Positions 9,579 to 16,807 of a DNA stretch of 64,000 nt are shown here, piece by piece. The notes beneath the pieces were generated by a model. It did no database searches. It saw nothing but the letters and a program-made list of their open reading frames with translations, and was not told where the DNA came from. The stretch covers positions 186,001-250,000 of the forward strand of contig NZ_JBKEIT010000009.1 of assembly GCF_046365375.1 (NCBI RefSeq). The letters are read 5' to 3'. Each line of letters opens with the position of its first letter. The stretch's first letter is position 1. Both the position numbers and the translations under genes were made by a program. Origin of the DNA: Butyricimonas muris. Lineage in GTDB: Bacteria; Bacteroidota; Bacteroidia; Bacteroidales; Marinifilaceae.

Positions 9579-10031
9579 TTAAACTTCCTCTCCAAAAGCC
9601 AATCTTATCGTTGCAGTAGTCTCTCCCGCTTTATTTTTAAGCCTTATCTTATAGAATCCATCATCCTCCAATCCAGGATTTTCTATTTCTAACACTGTTG
9701 TTATTGTTCCATAATCATCCGCAAATACACGTATCGTATATCTATCACCAGCATTATCTATAATTTCCCTCAAATTGTGATACCAAGTAACAGAAGGAGC
9801 AGGATTCCCCTTAAATCGGACTTCCATCGTAATAAGATTGCCACTTTCGGATACTCGAACCTTGGGTTTCTCGACTATCTCAGGCGCCTCATAATCAACA
9901 CTAAATCTTTCTTGTAAGTTCACTCCATTATGTTCTACGATTCTACTCTCTCCATCGAATCCGGCTAACATAAAAAATAATACTAAAACAAATAAAATTT
10001 TCTTCTTCATAATTATAGTTTTTTTAATCAT
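9579..10031 (-). CDS. Small exported Ig-fold (I-set-like) protein, copy 1
   Basis: 150 residues. An N-terminal signal (KKKILFVLVLFFMLAGFDG) precedes a linker (RIVEHNGVNLQE) and one Ig domain at about 50-148. The Ig pattern is read from KPKVRVSESGNLITMEVRF, then GNPAPSVTWYHN (the strand C tryptophan), LEIENPGLEDDGFYKIRLKN (the D-x-G-x-Y motif of strand F) and KAGETTATIRL. Both disulfide cysteines are absent, which is common for intracellular-type I-set domains. The ATG at 10031 is used; a second ATG at 10010 is equally plausible. It is a paralogue of the protein at 13,706. The two flank the membrane fusion gene, suggesting that they act with it. The function is unknown. Confidence 0.75.
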   Translation of the reverse strand: MIKKTIIMKKKILFVLVLFFMLAGFDGESRIVEHNGVNLQERFSVDYEAPEIVEKPKVRVSESGNLITMEVRFKGNPAPSVTWYHNLREIIDNAGDRYTIRVFADDYGTITTVLEIENPGLEDDGFYKIRLKNKAGETTATIRLAFGEEV

Positions 10032-10109
10032 ATATATAAGACAACTTCACGTGAAAATACAGTGACAAAAAATTGAATAAATATCATTTCCTTACAACTA
10101 ATCGACAAC

Positions 10110-13100
10110 TTACCGCACCCGAACCCACTTCACGGCATCTGCGGCAATCACTTGCGGCTGCTCATTTTCCAAAAAAGAAGCATTCTCCCGGTCCCGGTCG
10201 CTTAAAGTCACGCTCCCTTTTCCCTGAAAATTGAAAACTCCCAAAGACATCCAATGCCAATCCTCCCTGTCCATCGTGAGCACGACCTCGTGTTCTTCCT
10301 GTCCGTCAAACACCGTGTAATGGTACTCTCGGTCAAAACAAAGCACCCCTGTACCTTTATGACTACTCTGCTCATTAAAAGGTATATGACAGAACACCTC
10401 GTAAGTACCCTCGGGTAGGTCGGTTTCCCACTGCACCTTCTGGTTTCCCTTGCCGCCTTCTTTAAAATACGCCCCCCTCACGGGAAAACCCAAGCATCCA
10501 TCGGTAACCATCCATCCCCAGTGATCGCGGGGAACATTCCTGTAACATTTCGCACGGGTTTCTACCTGTCCGAAAAGGGAAGCAATGTTAAACTTCCGAG
10601 TTTCATGAATCGAGAATCCCGGGTCGTCGTTATCCACGATGATCTCGCCCTCGTTTTCTTGGGTAAAAGAGAACGTGGCGTCAAGGGGTAAAAACCACGA
10701 GGTTGTATCAATACCCGTGTCGACATCTCTATTTATTGTCTTAACCGACAACGACATCCCACCCGGTACATTTAAAGACAAGGGGAAATAAATCATTTTA
10801 TTAGTAGCACTAGATGTTTGTACTCGTATAGCACGCCCCTCTCCCGCCGGGATGATCCATCCCGAGTGATTACCGCCTGGGTAAACAATTCCTGGTACTT
10901 TCCCCCGGTTAAACACCTTAAAATCGTATATATAACCACGCTTCCTTCCCCCGTTGACTATTATAAAATTTCCCTCTATCTCGAAAACGGGTAATTCTTT
11001 GCAACGATACCAGCTATCGATCATCGAGTCCAAACGAATATGATAACGGTCAAAAAACTCCCGGAAAAAATCTTCAAAAGAGGCTTCCTCGAAAACATGG
11101 CGCTTCAGGAAATCGTGATAAACCTCTTCAAACTCTTCTTTTCCAACTAGTATTGCCAGCAAAGTATTAAACCACTCGCATTTTTTCTGTATGATGTCGT
11201 TTAGCAGTTCCCGGGACAACGAGGGATCCACCAAAGCCTCCTCTAGACTATGGTCTTTCAGGTAATCGACGACATAAAATTCTCTATCCCTGTCTATTAA
11301 CTCCATATTCAAATCACGACAAAAAGCTGTACGTAGTACATCATTAGCCAAAGGGATGTCGTCAGAATAGACAAAACTCGTGTTACCCTTGCAAAGTGCC
11401 CCGAAATCATAACTTCCTCTATAGAACAAGGCTAATTCCATCACCAGTCGCGATTCTGCATTATAATAAGAGGTACTGACTTTCTCCGAGTATTTCTTTT
11501 CCGGCAAGAATACCATTCCTTCCTGCACTCTCTCGCCCGTTCGCCATGTTTTTCCCGTGAAAGCGTGAAAATTACATGGCACCTCTATAAGCGTGCCCCA
11601 ATTGTAAGGATACCGCACCGTGGGATCAAAACCTGTTTTCTTCGTGCGACGTTCCCAGTAATCATCGCCATCGAATTCCAGGTTAGATCTCGCAAGCCCG
11701 ATCATATCCTTTAACTCTTCCTCGGGATACTGGTCGTAATCATCAAGCATAAACTCGTGCTCGGACAAGTAAAAAAGTTCAAACTTTACTGGAGGAACAT
11801 TTACAGGTGGCGTTATCTTTATTGCTTTACCATCCTTGAACTCAAACATTGCCGGAGGCAAATAGCTATCAACCACGATCTCCCGCTTCTTGTAATTACC
11901 AATGCAAAGGCTGATCCCCTTCATGTTATGTTCGAAGATAAACGTTGTCTTTCCCGCCGTCTCTCTATTCGCCTCCCCCTGGCATATTGCTGTTAGCAAC
12001 GGGTCATGCTCCACCTCCAAACTATAGTGAGTAAACATCGCTCGCCGGAATCCCAGCGAATCGTAAGGAGGCACGCTAACCGGGTACCAGCCACATTCCG
12101 GGGGTAGCAGTTTATACCCCTTCTCGCAAAATGCCGGGGAGTAACCGAAACGGTACATGTCTATCGTGTTCAGGTTCGACGCCCCGTACTTCTCTTCCGG
12201 GACATCGAGAAAACAAAAACGGTTATCGATCTTTCCATCGTAATGCACCACCACCTCTTTCTTCTCGCCGGGAGCGACTTCTCCCTCCACGAGAAGCGCT
12301 TGTTCCTCCCGACGGAAAGCAACCGCATCACCATCTACCGTGACCGACGACACCTCTAACCCGGGATTCAGGTATAACACCAGGGGAAGCGCCTCGTTAT
12401 TCCTGTTTTCCACCCTCATCTCGCTTTTCACGGAAATTTCCCCATCCTCGGCTTCCTTCACCTGTAACCGGTTCGCCGCAATTTTCAACACTTCCGAGGA
12501 AACGTGTTTGGAATAAACCTCCCGGTAAGTCTCCCGTTTACCCGACACCGATTGCAAATCATAAATATAAACGCTTGCACCCCCGACGGCAACAAGCAAG
12601 GGAAGTAAAGCCGCCAGCGTCAACCGGTACCCGGCCCGCACGTTGTTATGAATCCGGGGATAAGGTATCACTGCCAACACCGCTAACCCCACCCCGAGAA
12701 ACAAAATAAATACCCGTTGCAACAAGTACACGTCAAGATTCACGTGCCCCGTGAAATCGGAAAACAGGTTAGGTATCCTTGCCGCAAGCGGGTCAAGCAA
12801 CCCGTCCAACCAAACCGAGCCCGGAAGTGCAAATACACCCAGGATCAAAATTAAAACAAAAATACTCAATCCATTATTTTTCACTAACCTCACCACGAGT
12901 GTTGACAACCCCAGGCAAAAAAACAGCGTCGGCAAGTTTAACGTCAACCAGTAAAACAAGTAATACCCAGCACCAAATACCTGGGGATAAAAAAGAAAAT
13001 TCAGCAAGCCACAAAAAAGAAACACCACCACGTTCACCAGCGAGAAAGCAAGAACCTTCCCCGCCACACTTCCTATAGAACTCTCCGTGTTCCCTTGCGG

Positions 13101-13427
13101 GTGGACCTTTAAAGCCGCCAAGGCATCCACCCGGGACAACCTCGTGTCATTGATCACGAGTACCGTCACGAAAAAAAGTTGCAACACGTTGAACAAGTAA
13201 GCACACCTGAAAGGTATTGAGGAAGGCAACACCTGGGCTACCCACGTCATCGAAGCCCCCTTCACCAGTTGGTCGAGACTTTTAACTGAAAACAATATAG
13301 ACAACGGCGTGAACATGTAAAGAGTTATCCCCAACACCCCCAACACGACAAACAACCAAAAGATTACATTCCGACGGGAACGCTTGAACTCGTATGAAGT
13401 TTCAATCAAAATGTGATTACTGTTCAT
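10110..13427 (-). CDS. ABC-2-type permease / degenerate M1 peptidase / golvesin-like domain fusion
   Basis: 1105 residues from the ATG at 13427; an in-frame TTG at 13481 lies inside a repeat and is unlikely. The N-terminal 290 residues hold about seven membrane helices in ABC-2 permease style (YEFKRSRRNVIFWLFVVLGV first). Residues of about 310-820 resemble M1 aminopeptidases (GTLIEVPCNFHAFTGKTW and VQEGMVFLPE), but where HExxH is expected (about 663-667) the sequence reads MELAL, so both zinc histidines are missing. The last 100 residues look like a golvesin C-terminal-like domain (PEGTYEVFCHIPFN, WMSLGVFNFQGKGSVTLS, VIAADAVKWVRV). No ABC ATPase gene is nearby. It is flanked by the two Ig-fold genes. 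A cell-envelope scaffold or sensor role is inference. Confidence 0.7.
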   Translation of the reverse strand: MNSNHILIETSYEFKRSRRNVIFWLFVVLGVLGITLYMFTPLSILFSVKSLDQLVKGASMTWVAQVLPSSIPFRCAYLFNVLQLFFVTVLVINDTRLSRVDALAALKVHPQGNTESSIGSVAGKVLAFSLVNVVVFLFCGLLNFLFYPQVFGAGYYLFYWLTLNLPTLFFCLGLSTLVVRLVKNNGLSIFVLILILGVFALPGSVWLDGLLDPLAARIPNLFSDFTGHVNLDVYLLQRVFILFLGVGLAVLAVIPYPRIHNNVRAGYRLTLAALLPLLVAVGGASVYIYDLQSVSGKRETYREVYSKHVSSEVLKIAANRLQVKEAEDGEISVKSEMRVENRNNEALPLVLYLNPGLEVSSVTVDGDAVAFRREEQALLVEGEVAPGEKKEVVVHYDGKIDNRFCFLDVPEEKYGASNLNTIDMYRFGYSPAFCEKGYKLLPPECGWYPVSVPPYDSLGFRRAMFTHYSLEVEHDPLLTAICQGEANRETAGKTTFIFEHNMKGISLCIGNYKKREIVVDSYLPPAMFEFKDGKAIKITPPVNVPPVKFELFYLSEHEFMLDDYDQYPEEELKDMIGLARSNLEFDGDDYWERRTKKTGFDPTVRYPYNWGTLIEVPCNFHAFTGKTWRTGERVQEGMVFLPEKKYSEKVSTSYYNAESRLVMELALFYRGSYDFGALCKGNTSFVYSDDIPLANDVLRTAFCRDLNMELIDRDREFYVVDYLKDHSLEEALVDPSLSRELLNDIIQKKCEWFNTLLAILVGKEEFEEVYHDFLKRHVFEEASFEDFFREFFDRYHIRLDSMIDSWYRCKELPVFEIEGNFIIVNGGRKRGYIYDFKVFNRGKVPGIVYPGGNHSGWIIPAGEGRAIRVQTSSATNKMIYFPLSLNVPGGMSLSVKTINRDVDTGIDTTSWFLPLDATFSFTQENEGEIIVDNDDPGFSIHETRKFNIASLFGQVETRAKCYRNVPRDHWGWMVTDGCLGFPVRGAYFKEGGKGNQKVQWETDLPEGTYEVFCHIPFNEQSSHKGTGVLCFDREYHYTVFDGQEEHEVVLTMDREDWHWMSLGVFNFQGKGSVTLSDRDRENASFLENEQPQVIAADAVKWVRVR

Positions 13428-13479
13428 GATTACTATTTTTTTATAATATGGCAAATAATCTATATATACTAACCGGATC

Positions 13480-13686
13480 AAAAGAGGCTGTCTCAGAAGT
13501 CCTTTTCCTATCGTTGTCCTTCTGAGCCCCCATCACGTTTAACGTGAAATAAACAGATGATGACGAACTACGCCCCCACTGTCATCCTGAGCATCGCGAA
13601 GGATCTCCTGCCACAGGGTACCTCTTGCCATGAGATCTTTCACTACGTTCAGGATGACAAACAAGACTTTTGGGACACCCTCTTTT
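13480..13686. mobile_element. MITE-like inverted-repeat element (about 207 bp)
   Basis: Terminal inverted repeats of 22 bp (13480-13501 and 13665-13686) match at 19 of 22 positions, with outer ends AAAAGAGG. Inside is a second inverted pair of 27 bp (13581-13607 and 13632-13658, 22 of 27 matching) of the widespread type GTCATCCTGAGC...GAAGGATCTC. There is no reading frame of note. The ends resemble IS termini, so a non-autonomous element is likely. It sits between the Ig gene stop and the fusion gene start and would fold strongly in the transcript. Confidence 0.7.
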
Positions 13687-13705
13687 TTTAGTTACTAATG
13701 TAAAA

Positions 13706-14131
13706 TCAAATATTTTGCACTGGATCAAAATTTAATTTTATTATACCATTAAATTCTCCAAATTCATTTTTAACATTCCCTTTATACTCTCCAGTATCCC
13801 CCATTTCTATATCTCTTATTATTAACATTGCGGTGTATTCATCTGAAGATTTTGCATTTTCAATAATTTCGTGCCTATGGTCTTCTTCAACCACCTTTGT
13901 ACCATGATACCAAATAACATTAGCCTTAGGCTTTGCCTTAAATCGAATCTCAAGAATAACAGTATTCCCATTGTCAGACCCATAAACACTAGGTTTACTA
14001 ATTGGTGTAGGTGCAAAACCATCAACTTCTTCCTGTAAGTTTACACCACTTTGTTCTACGATTCTATCTCCTCCATAGAATCCGGTCAGCATTAAAAACA
14101 ATGCAAAAACCATTAAAATCTTTGCCTTCAT
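13706..14131 (-). CDS. Small exported Ig-fold (I-set-like) protein, copy 2
   Basis: 141 residues. Signal peptide MKAKILMVFALFLMLTGFYG, then RIVEQSGVNLQEE, nearly identical in pattern to copy 1, then an Ig domain at about 40-138. The Ig pattern is read from VILEIRFKAKPKANVIWYHG, MLIIRDIEMGDTGEYKGNVK (D-x-G-x-Y) and EFGEFNGIIKLNF. It has no disulfide cysteines. It lies 94 bases after the sigma gene and is the first cargo gene of locus 1. Duplication with divergence from the 9,579 gene is clear. The ligand and role are unknown. Confidence 0.75.
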   Translation of the reverse strand: MKAKILMVFALFLMLTGFYGGDRIVEQSGVNLQEEVDGFAPTPISKPSVYGSDNGNTVILEIRFKAKPKANVIWYHGTKVVEEDHRHEIIENAKSSDEYTAMLIIRDIEMGDTGEYKGNVKNEFGEFNGIIKLNFDPVQNI

Positions 14132-14225
14132 ATTATCAATTTTTAACTTAATAAAAGAAAGACAACTTCATGAGAAAAGTCAGTGACAAAAAATCAAAAA
14201 AATGAATTAATTTCTCGAACAGACA

Positions 14226-14792
14226 CTAAATAATAGCCAGAATCACCAAGAAAGAAACTCCCATTCGTTTCCTGATATACTTGTACGACCGAGTCATCTG
14301 CGTGTTGATCGTATTGACGGACACTCCCATCTCTTCTGCCACATCTTTATACTTCTTCCCTTCCAACACACAACGTTTAAATACCAGACGAGCTTGCTCG
14401 GGCAATTCCTCGATTACCTCGTACACCCGCTGCAACAACTCCGGATCGACCTCCACTTCCGGTATTTCCGCGTACGCCTGTGCTTCCGCCAACCATTGTT
14501 TATAATTATCCTCCACGTGCAGATGCTTCAATCGGTTGAAGCACCTGTTTCGAACCTGCACGAAAAGATAAGACTTCAAGTTCGAAATACCGGAAAGCAT
14601 CGGTGCGTTATTCCACAAATCCACAAAAATCTCTTGAGCGATATCCTCCGCCTCATCCCTATCCAAAAGAAAATACTCGGCAAAAAGCGTCATCTTCTTG
14701 AAATAAGTTTCAAAAAGATGCTTAAAGACACTATGCTCCCTCCGCTTTATAGCTTCGAAAATTTCATCTGAACGCATTTCATCCATATCCAT
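14226..14792 (-). CDS. ECF RNA polymerase sigma-70 factor (locus 1)
   Basis: 188 residues from the ATG at 14792 (MDMDEMRSDEIFEAIK); a GTG at 14804 is in frame but lies in the leader palindrome. Region 2 is seen in LFETYFKKMTLFAEYFLLD and AEDIAQEIFVDLWNN. Region 4 is seen in LPEQARLVFKRCVLEGKKYK and DVAEEMGVSVNTINTQMTRS. The C-terminus is hydrophobic (GVSFLVILAII), as in many Bacteroidota ECF sigmas. It should pair with the FecR at 8,124. A good housekeeping-type promoter lies directly upstream. Confidence 0.94.
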   Translation of the reverse strand: MDMDEMRSDEIFEAIKRREHSVFKHLFETYFKKMTLFAEYFLLDRDEAEDIAQEIFVDLWNNAPMLSGISNLKSYLFVQVRNRCFNRLKHLHVEDNYKQWLAEAQAYAEIPEVEVDPELLQRVYEVIEELPEQARLVFKRCVLEGKKYKDVAEEMGVSVNTINTQMTRSYKYIRKRMGVSFLVILAII

Positions 14793-14797
14793 GTAAA

Positions 14798-14811
14798 TCA
14801 ACACTTGTTGA
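14798..14811 (-). promoter_or_regulatory. Palindrome in the sigma-gene leader
   Basis: TCAACA-CT-TGTTGA, a 6-2-6 inverted repeat between the promoter and the start codon. It is a possible operator or short leader hairpin. Its position is suggestive but there is no further proof. Confidence 0.35.
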
Positions 14812-14816
14812 CACTA

Positions 14817-14847
14817 CAAAGATAGATTTTTCTTTTAAAATCTACAA
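14817..14847 (-). promoter_or_regulatory. Bacteroidota-type promoter for the locus 1 sigma gene
   Basis: On the minus strand TTG, 20 bases, then TATCTTTG, matching the -33/-7 consensus TTTG / TAnnTTTG. The predicted start of transcription is about 20 bases before the ATG at 14792. Confidence 0.7.
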
Positions 14848-14853
14848 CTCCCC

Positions 14854-16002
14854 CTATTTTCTACCATCCAATATCTTCATCCCGATATCCATGTAGCGAT
14901 ACACGTCACGGGTAGTTTCCCGGATACGTTTTTCATCTTTCTTGTGTCCCAAACGGACAATAATGGCATTCCGTTCCGGTATAGCGATAATATACTGCCC
15001 CAGCATTCCCCGGAAATAAGGGTTCCGCTGACCGTGATAATTCATAATCCATATCTGGAAACCGTAATAATCCAACGAATCCTTACCCCACTCGTCTTTC
15101 AAGTAACTTGCCGGGCTCATGGCTTCATTGATATATTCTTCCGAGATCAATTGCTTCCCGTTCCAGTTGCCGTGATGAAGCATCAGACGGGCAAAACGTG
15201 CCACTTCCCTCGCCGTGGTATGGAAACAACAGAATGACTTCTCATCCCCGTCCTTTTTATCCAACAACCAATAGGCATCCTGTGCCGCCTGCATCGGTCG
15301 CCACAACTTCTCCTCCGCGTAATCGCTGATTGTTTTCCCGGTTGCCTTTTCCACGATAAACGCCAATATCTGCGTATCGCCGCTCCGGTAAGAAAATTGC
15401 TTCCCCGGTTCTTCAATCACGTCCAACCCGGTCACCAACTCGTATAAATCATTCCCGTAATACCCGTGCGTCGTCACGGAAAACAAAGAAGCGTAAGCCT
15501 CGTCCCAGTTCAACCCGCCACTCATCGTCAACAAATGGCGGAGCGTGATATTTTTCTTTTCCCCGACCTTGAATTCCGGAATATATTTCCACACGGGATC
15601 ATCCAGACTCTCGATCTTCCCCTCGTCATAAGCCGCCCCGATCAATAACCCCACGATACTCTTCGTCGATGAAAAAATGTTCGATGTCTTCGTGTCATTC
15701 CAACCGGAACGATATTCCTCGTAAACGATACTGTCATTCTGAATCACCAGAAAAGATACCGTACGGAAATCATTCAGGTAAGCATCATCCTCCGGACTCA
15801 TCTCGTAAGTGTTATAATCTTTCGCGTGTGCCCACGTCCATGACGAATCGGCCTTCTGCACCGTGTGTTTCTCGAACATCGACAAATCATCAATCGAAGG
15901 ATACCAGTATATCAAAGCCTGCCGGGCGTAATAAGGCAGACAGAAATAAACGATTGTCAAAACAACCAGCACCGCTAAAACTATCTTATGCCATTTCTTC
16001 AT
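14854..16002 (-). CDS. Serine hydrolase, beta-lactamase/class C family, membrane-anchored
   Basis: 382 residues from the ATG at 16002 (MKKWHKIVLAV). An upstream in-frame start gives an unlikely hydrophilic extension. One N-terminal membrane helix (about 6-24) anchors the enzyme facing the periplasm. The beta-lactamase-fold motifs are S111-x-x-K114 (within FSSTKSIVG) and Y205-x-S207 (YRS). The surrounding pattern IVGLLIGAAYDEGKIESLDD and LRHLLTMSGGLNWDE is typical of family S12 penicillin-binding or esterase-like proteins. The substrate is unknown; peptidoglycan peptides or esters are possible. Only about 65 bases separate it from the yhcH-like gene, so the two may be co-transcribed. Confidence 0.88.
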   Translation of the reverse strand: MKKWHKIVLAVLVVLTIVYFCLPYYARQALIYWYPSIDDLSMFEKHTVQKADSSWTWAHAKDYNTYEMSPEDDAYLNDFRTVSFLVIQNDSIVYEEYRSGWNDTKTSNIFSSTKSIVGLLIGAAYDEGKIESLDDPVWKYIPEFKVGEKKNITLRHLLTMSGGLNWDEAYASLFSVTTHGYYGNDLYELVTGLDVIEEPGKQFSYRSGDTQILAFIVEKATGKTISDYAEEKLWRPMQAAQDAYWLLDKKDGDEKSFCCFHTTAREVARFARLMLHHGNWNGKQLISEEYINEAMSPASYLKDEWGKDSLDYYGFQIWIMNYHGQRNPYFRGMLGQYIIAIPERNAIIVRLGHKKDEKRIRETTRDVYRYMDIGMKILDGRK

Positions 16003-16067
16003 ACAACTGAATTTGTAATTTACCAAAAAGTTCACACGCAACAATCGTAAATCGTCAATCACTAAAT

Positions 16068-16517
16068 CTACAATTGTTTAACTTTCGCCACCATCTTCCG
16101 GATTACCCCTTCACCGATACAAGGCGCATGAGCATCCTCCGGAAAAAAAATCACGAACTCACCGGGAGAAAGCGTGAACACACCTTCCACCTTATCTTTA
16201 TAAAAAGTATAATCCCCTTCCTCGTTATAAGAAGCAGAAGCCTCCCCCAACCGACTTTTGGCTTTCCACCCGTAAGACTCCGACACGAGCAGCGGCATCT
16301 GAATATCTATATATTTATCATGTCGCTCATAAACGGCCTCTTCCACGCTTCGTCCCCGTGCATCCTCGATTTTAATAAAAGCATCCTCGCCGGCAATATC
16401 TACTCTGCCCACGGGCATACCTGCCAGATCGTGCGTCTTTATATAATCGAACACAGCCTTGAAATAAGGATTCAGACTCTCTATTCTCTCGCTATTACCT
16501 ATTATATTTATAACCAT
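16068..16517 (-). CDS. YhcH/YjgK/YiaL family protein (DUF386)
   Basis: 149 residues, full length for the family. It is a cupin-like beta-barrel protein. Diagnostic segments are YERHDKYIDIQMPLLVSESY, FYKDKVEGVFTLSPGEFVIF and FFPEDAHAPCIGEG, which supply the His/Glu/Asp metal-binding pocket. In other bacteria the family is linked to sialic acid and other sugar catabolism, possibly as an anomerase, but no such genes lie next to it here. No signal peptide is present, so it is cytoplasmic. Confidence 0.9.
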   Translation of the reverse strand: MVINIIGNSERIESLNPYFKAVFDYIKTHDLAGMPVGRVDIAGEDAFIKIEDARGRSVEEAVYERHDKYIDIQMPLLVSESYGWKAKSRLGEASASYNEEGDYTFYKDKVEGVFTLSPGEFVIFFPEDAHAPCIGEGVIRKMVAKVKQL

Positions 16518-16539
16518 AACATTTATTTATAATGCCTAA

Positions 16540-16547
16540 CAAAGATA
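16540..16547 (-). promoter_or_regulatory. Possible -7 element for the yhcH-like gene
   Basis: TATCTTTG on the minus strand, a perfect TAnnTTTG, 22 bases before the ATG at 16517. No -33 TTTG at proper spacing was seen. The remaining 16548-16746 stretch shows no gene. Confidence 0.4.
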
Positions 16548-16746
16548 ACATATACACCTCAAAATCCATCCATTCCTCATGATAAAATATATCGACATCA
16601 TATGATCTCCCCCTCAATCTTCTCCTCTTATTACGCTTTCCAATACCAAAAAGATACCAAGTACCCAGTTCTACCTATAGAAGCCTATACCCATCGAAAT
16701 CAACAATATAAGTAAACTTTATTCATAAAAAACACCAATAAAAATA

Positions 16747-16777
16747 TTGTTCATATCAAACTTTATCCCTAATTTTA
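16747..16777 (+). promoter_or_regulatory. Promoter for the YD-repeat protein gene
   Basis: TTG, 20 bases, TAATTTTA (7 of 8 to TAnnTTTG). A second perfect -7 box, TAAATTTG, lies at 16792-16799 but is only 8 bases before the ATG and has no matching -33 box. Confidence 0.5.
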
Positions 16778-16807
16778 CGTAGATACTACGCTAAATTTGA
16801 GAACGAT

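Noticed and set aside
13427..13481. Longer N-terminus for the membrane fusion from a TTG at 13481
   Set aside because: The extension would be encoded up to the terminal repeat of the inserted element and lacks family features; the ATG at 13427 is preferred.
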